From positions 55,652-119,651 of the forward strand of contig JAFEDD010000019.1 of the NCBI GenBank assembly GCA_018241765.1: 64,000 bases of DNA, written 5' to 3'. The translations under genes and the position numbers were made by a program. The DNA is from Pseudomonadota bacterium. Lineage in GTDB: Bacteria > Pseudomonadota > Gammaproteobacteria > Burkholderiales > Casimicrobiaceae. The notes under the pieces are model-generated. The model was given only the letters and a program-made list of their open reading frames with translations. It was not told where the DNA came from and did not search any database. This document shows, piece by piece, positions 61,519 to 64,000 of this stretch (the stretch's first letter is position 1; each line of letters opens with the position of its first letter).

Positions 61519-61755
61519 CTACTTGCGACGCAGCAGATAGATGTAATCGCCGTTGGCGATGGATTGGTCGACGATGGCGTTGCCGGTTTGCCGCGAAAAC
61601 GCCTGAAAGTCGCGCTGCGACGCGGGGTCGGTCGCGACGACTCTCAGGATTTGCCCGCTCAGCATGTCGTTGAGCGCCTTTTTCGTGCGCAGAATCGGCA
61701 ACGGACAGTTCAATCCGCGGGCATCAACTTCACGATCCACTGTGAACGTCGTCAT
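61519..61755 (-). CDS. TusA-family sulfur carrier protein
   Basis: 78 aa. The sulfur-carrying cysteine is C17 in ARGLNCPLPILRTKKAL, the CPxP motif of the family. The rest (GQILRVVATDPASQRDFQAFSRQTGN) is typical. It could serve tRNA thiolation or other sulfur relay; no partner genes are adjacent. Convergent with the J-like/RDD gene. Confidence 0.93.
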   Translation of the reverse strand: MTTFTVDREVDARGLNCPLPILRTKKALNDMLSGQILRVVATDPASQRDFQAFSRQTGNAIVDQSIANGDYIYLLRRK

Positions 61756-61834
61756 CTCATTCCACTTCCAGATTAACGCAGGTGACCGTGTCGAGTTCGA
61801 CGTGTCACATCCGAGGTGCCCATTTTAGTGGAGG

Positions 61835-62419
61835 TCAATCGAGGTATTCGAACAGGCGCACGACACGCTTCACGCCGGCGGTCGTGCTGGCCACCTGCGT
61901 CGCGGCATCCGCCTCGCTTCGCTTGACCATGCCGAGCAGGTAGACGACGCCCGCCTCGGTGACCACTTTGACGTGATTGGCCTGAAAGCCCTTGGCATCG
62001 AGAAAACGTGCCTTGACGATGGTGGTCAGGCGCGAGTCGTTGCTCGATGCCAGAAGGCTCGCGAGCGGCCCGACGGTCATTTCGTTGAATACCCGCTTGA
62101 CGCCCGGCACGGCGCTCACTTCCTGCTCGACGCCCTGGCGGACGGCCTCGGTCGTTGCCTCGCCGCTCAACAGGACTTGTCGGTTGTAGCTCGTAATGTT
62201 GACGTGTACCTGTTCGCCGAAGCGGTTTTTCACGCGAAAGAGCGCGCGCGTCTCGATGTTCTCGTCATCGATGAAGACGCCGGTGCTGCGTCGATCATCG
62301 GCCACCACGACGGCCGTGGCGGCGCCGCCGATGACCAGCGGGGCACACGCGGTGAGCCACACCGACGCCGCGGCGACGGTGAGCACGAGAAGCTGGCGCA
62401 GAGACAGGCAAGGCTTCAT
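61835..62419 (-). CDS. dolP: dual BON-domain outer-membrane lipoprotein
   Basis: 194 aa. Lipobox LTAC with Cys25. Two BON domains (~residues 50-115 and 125-190; VHVNITSYNRQVLLSGEATTEA, VKVVTEAGVVYLLGMVKRSEAD). DolP keeps the outer membrane intact in E. coli. It overlaps the SIS gene by 4 bp (ATGA) within the conserved order lpoA-yraN-diaA-dolP, here all on the minus strand. Confidence 0.93.
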   Translation of the reverse strand: MKPCLSLRQLLVLTVAAASVWLTACAPLVIGGAATAVVVADDRRSTGVFIDDENIETRALFRVKNRFGEQVHVNITSYNRQVLLSGEATTEAVRQGVEQEVSAVPGVKRVFNEMTVGPLASLLASSNDSRLTTIVKARFLDAKGFQANHVKVVTEAGVVYLLGMVKRSEADAATQVASTTAGVKRVVRLFEYLD

Positions 62420-63054
62420 GACAACCCTCCAAGCAATATCCGATCGATGACATCACAAAGCGCGTGCATGCCGACGCGATGCAATTCCTGGGCCCGCATT
62501 ATGCGGCTTGCCGGCACGGCGATCAGATGATCGCCCGCGAGCAGGTGTTCACCCACGCGACCGCCGCCTTCGCCGGTGAAGGCGATGACGCGCATCTCGC
62601 GTTCGTGCGCCGCATCGACGGCGGCGACCACGTTGACCGAGTTGCCGCTCGCCGAGAAGGCGATCAGCACGTCACCCGGATTGCCCAGCGCGCGCACGGG
62701 CCGAGCGAACACCTCTTCGTAGCCGTAGTCGTTGCCGACGGCCGTCATGGTGCTCGACGGCACGGTGAGGGCGATCGCGGGCAGGCCTGGGCGTTCCTGC
62801 TCGAGCCGCCCGATCAGTTCGGCGACGAGGTGCTCGGCGTCCGCGGCCGAGCCGCCGTTGCCGCAGGCGAGTACGCGATGGTTGTCGAGGAAGGCCGCGA
62901 CGACGCACTGCGCCGCCTCGGCGATTGCCGCATCCAATCGTTCCGCCGCGAGCAGCGCCGCGGCCGCCGCTTCGCGGTAGTGGCGCGCGACCCAGTCACG
63001 GGCCGAGTGTGTTGCCGGTGAATCCTCTTGCGTTGCGTCGTTCATGGCATTCAT
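62416..63054 (-). CDS. DiaA/GmhA-like SIS-domain protein
   Basis: 212 aa. SIS phosphosugar-binding fold: VLACGNGGSAADAEHLVAELIGR, SGNSVNVVAAVDAA, RAQELHRVGMHALCDVID. Gene order next to yraN and dolP indicates DiaA, the DnaA-binding initiation factor. The retained acidic/His residues (DAEH, E in AELIGR, H near the C-terminus) also fit sedoheptulose 7-phosphate isomerase (GmhA), so both roles remain possible. Confidence 0.88.
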   Translation of the reverse strand: MNAMNDATQEDSPATHSARDWVARHYREAAAAALLAAERLDAAIAEAAQCVVAAFLDNHRVLACGNGGSAADAEHLVAELIGRLEQERPGLPAIALTVPSSTMTAVGNDYGYEEVFARPVRALGNPGDVLIAFSASGNSVNVVAAVDAAHEREMRVIAFTGEGGGRVGEHLLAGDHLIAVPASRIMRAQELHRVGMHALCDVIDRILLGGLS

Positions 63055-63060
63055 GGGGTG

Positions 63061-63432
63061 TCAGTCGCGCTCGCCGAGCACATCGCGCAGCCACTCGGGC
63101 GCGCTGTCGCCATCGAAGAGCACGGCATCGACGCGACACGGCGGCGTGTGCGCGAGCGCGCCCAGGTACATCGAGATCGCGCGGCGCAGCCGCTCGCGTT
63201 TCGCGTTGCCGATGCTGGCGGCGGCGGCGCCGAAGCGCGAGCGGTCGCGTTGGCGCACTTCGACGAACACGAGCGTTGCGCCGTCATGCATGATGAGATC
63301 GATCTCGCCGAAGCGGCACTGCCAGTTGCGGCACACGGGCGTCAGCCCATGGCGCGAGAGCAGCGCCTCGGCGCGTGCTTCGAACGCCTGACCACTGGCG
63401 CGGCGGTCGGCCGGCGTCCGTGCGCGCAGCAC
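63061..63432 (-). CDS. YraN family endonuclease-fold protein (UPF0102)
   Basis: 123 aa from a GTG at 63432, one base after the lpoA stop. Nuclease-like core RFGEIDLIMHDGATLVFVEVRQRDRSRFG with the D-ExK arrangement of the PD-(D/E)XK superfamily (VEVRQR where many relatives have VEVKxR). ASGQAFEARAEALLSRHG is the usual N-terminus. A GTG at 63465 is an alternative start. Function unproven. Confidence 0.88.
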   Translation of the reverse strand: MLRARTPADRRASGQAFEARAEALLSRHGLTPVCRNWQCRFGEIDLIMHDGATLVFVEVRQRDRSRFGAAAASIGNAKRERLRRAISMYLGALAHTPPCRVDAVLFDGDSAPEWLRDVLGERD

Positions 63433-63433
63433 G

Positions 63434-64000
63434 TCAGGAACCCGCCTTGACCAAGGCGCGCTCACGGAATTCACCGACCATCGGCACGCGGCGATATTGC
63501 GCATCGCGCAGCGTGAGTCGGCCGATGGCGCCATCGAATTCGACGGGCAGTGCGCCGCGCGCGGCCGACAGCGCAATGCGCGCGGCATCGACGCCGAGCG
63601 CATAAAGGCGCGCGAGCGTCGGCGACGGCGCCGGGGCGTCCGGCGCGGGCGCCGGAGCCGCGACGGCGATGAAGTCGGCGCGATCGGCATCGATCAGCCA
63701 GGGCGCATCCGCGATGCGAACGCCGGTCCAGTCGACCGTGCGTTCGAGCGGCGCCTCGTAGGAGGCGCTGGTGGCGTAGATGGCAATGTCTCGCAGGTAG
63801 GGGCGCAGTTCGGCGAGCGTTGCGCCGCCGCCGGAAAAGAGCAGGCAGTCGACGTTGTCCTGGCGCCAACCGTCGGCGAGTTTGCGCCAAGCGCTGCGCG
63901 CGCCCAGCGTCACCACGGGCAAGCCGATGGCGTTGCGCTCGCGCCACGCGAGCGTCATCGCGGTGGCCACGCGCCCGGCGAGCGCGCCTCCGGTGTCGAG
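63434..64000 (-). CDS. LpoA-like penicillin-binding protein activator, 3' part
   Basis: The last ~188 codons of a gene that continues past the right edge with no stop upstream. Residues LFSGGGATLAELRPYLRD, IYATSASYEAPLERTVDWTGVRIADAPWLID and LYALGVDAARIALSA, ending GRLTLRDAQYRRVPMVGEF, fit the periplasmic-binding-like C-terminal domain of LpoA (YraM), which stimulates PBP1A. Its place before yraN supports this. The N-terminal TPR region and lipoprotein signal are outside the window. Confidence 0.82.
   Translation of the reverse strand, partial: LDTGGALAGRVATAMTLAWRERNAIGLPVVTLGARSAWRKLADGWRQDNVDCLLFSGGGATLAELRPYLRDIAIYATSASYEAPLERTVDWTGVRIADAPWLIDADRADFIAVAAPAPAPDAPAPSPTLARLYALGVDAARIALSAARGALPVEFDGAIGRLTLRDAQYRRVPMVGEFRERALVKAGS

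Overview
The window is GC-rich chromosomal DNA from a betaproteobacterium, probably Burkholderiales-like. This rests on the gene families and on gene order: rpsP-rimM-trmD-rplS, the yhbY/rlmE divergon, the lpoA-yraN-diaA-dolP cluster, matB and a three-gene 2-oxoglutarate:acceptor oxidoreductase. I cannot assign a genus. No rRNA, tRNA, complete insertion sequence, integrase, cas gene or phage gene was seen. Most of the window is housekeeping DNA, with two visibly AT-rich islets and an unusual load of palindromic intergenic repeats.

Layout. 1-14.4 kb: dnaE, an aminotransferase, an AT-rich islet with two orphan genes (4.9-6.3 kb), a LysE exporter, a GNAT-like protein next to a CorA transporter, a lone GspE/PilB ATPase, a 6-phosphogluconate dehydrogenase, and divergent yhbY (with a long Arg/Gly tail) and rlmE. 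14.4-15.55 kb: a tandem array of eleven 93-bp units, each made of two small hairpins with complementary loops. It begins inside the last codons of rlmE, where ftsH is usually found. 15.7-24.1 kb: an orphan LivK-like binding protein, an SRPBCC protein coupled to a eukaryote-like myo-inositol oxygenase, and korC-korA-korB plus a CBS protein. 24.2-28.7 kb: mtfA, rmuC, a DUF2891 gene and guaC.

28.6-30.9 kb is a small islet bounded by a 104-bp direct repeat of the guaC 3' end. It contains two almost identical 263-bp elements with terminal inverted repeats, an orphan lipoprotein gene and a secreted-protein gene cut short by a repeat. 30.9-44.4 kb: MscS, an iron-type binding protein, a FecCD/HmuUV-like permease and ATPase, an alpha/beta hydrolase, malonyl-CoA synthetase, an M48 peptidase with a DUF898 membrane protein, a bactofilin, and a LytTR regulator with a histidine kinase fused to two TM2 domains. 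44.8-56.5 kb: a 7Fe ferredoxin, a branched-chain amino-acid ABC cassette with fused permeases, lysS, two TPM proteins with LemA, a family-4 uracil-DNA glycosylase, rimI-tsaB and rlmD. 56.6-64 kb: a candidate small RNA on the minus strand, rpsP-rimM-trmD-rplS, a J-like/RDD/TPR protein, and tusA, dolP, diaA/gmhA, yraN and the 3' part of lpoA, which runs off the right edge.

Functional themes: translation and ribosome maturation (yhbY, rlmE, lysS, rimI, tsaB, rlmD, rpsP, rimM, trmD, rplS), envelope maintenance (dolP, lpoA, LemA, M48, mscS, bactofilin), and ferredoxin-level redox chemistry (korCAB, fdxA). The strongest candidates for something undescribed are the 93-bp paired-hairpin array, the 80-bp palindromic element that recurs in at least four intergenic places, the guaC-bounded islet, and the candidate small RNA.
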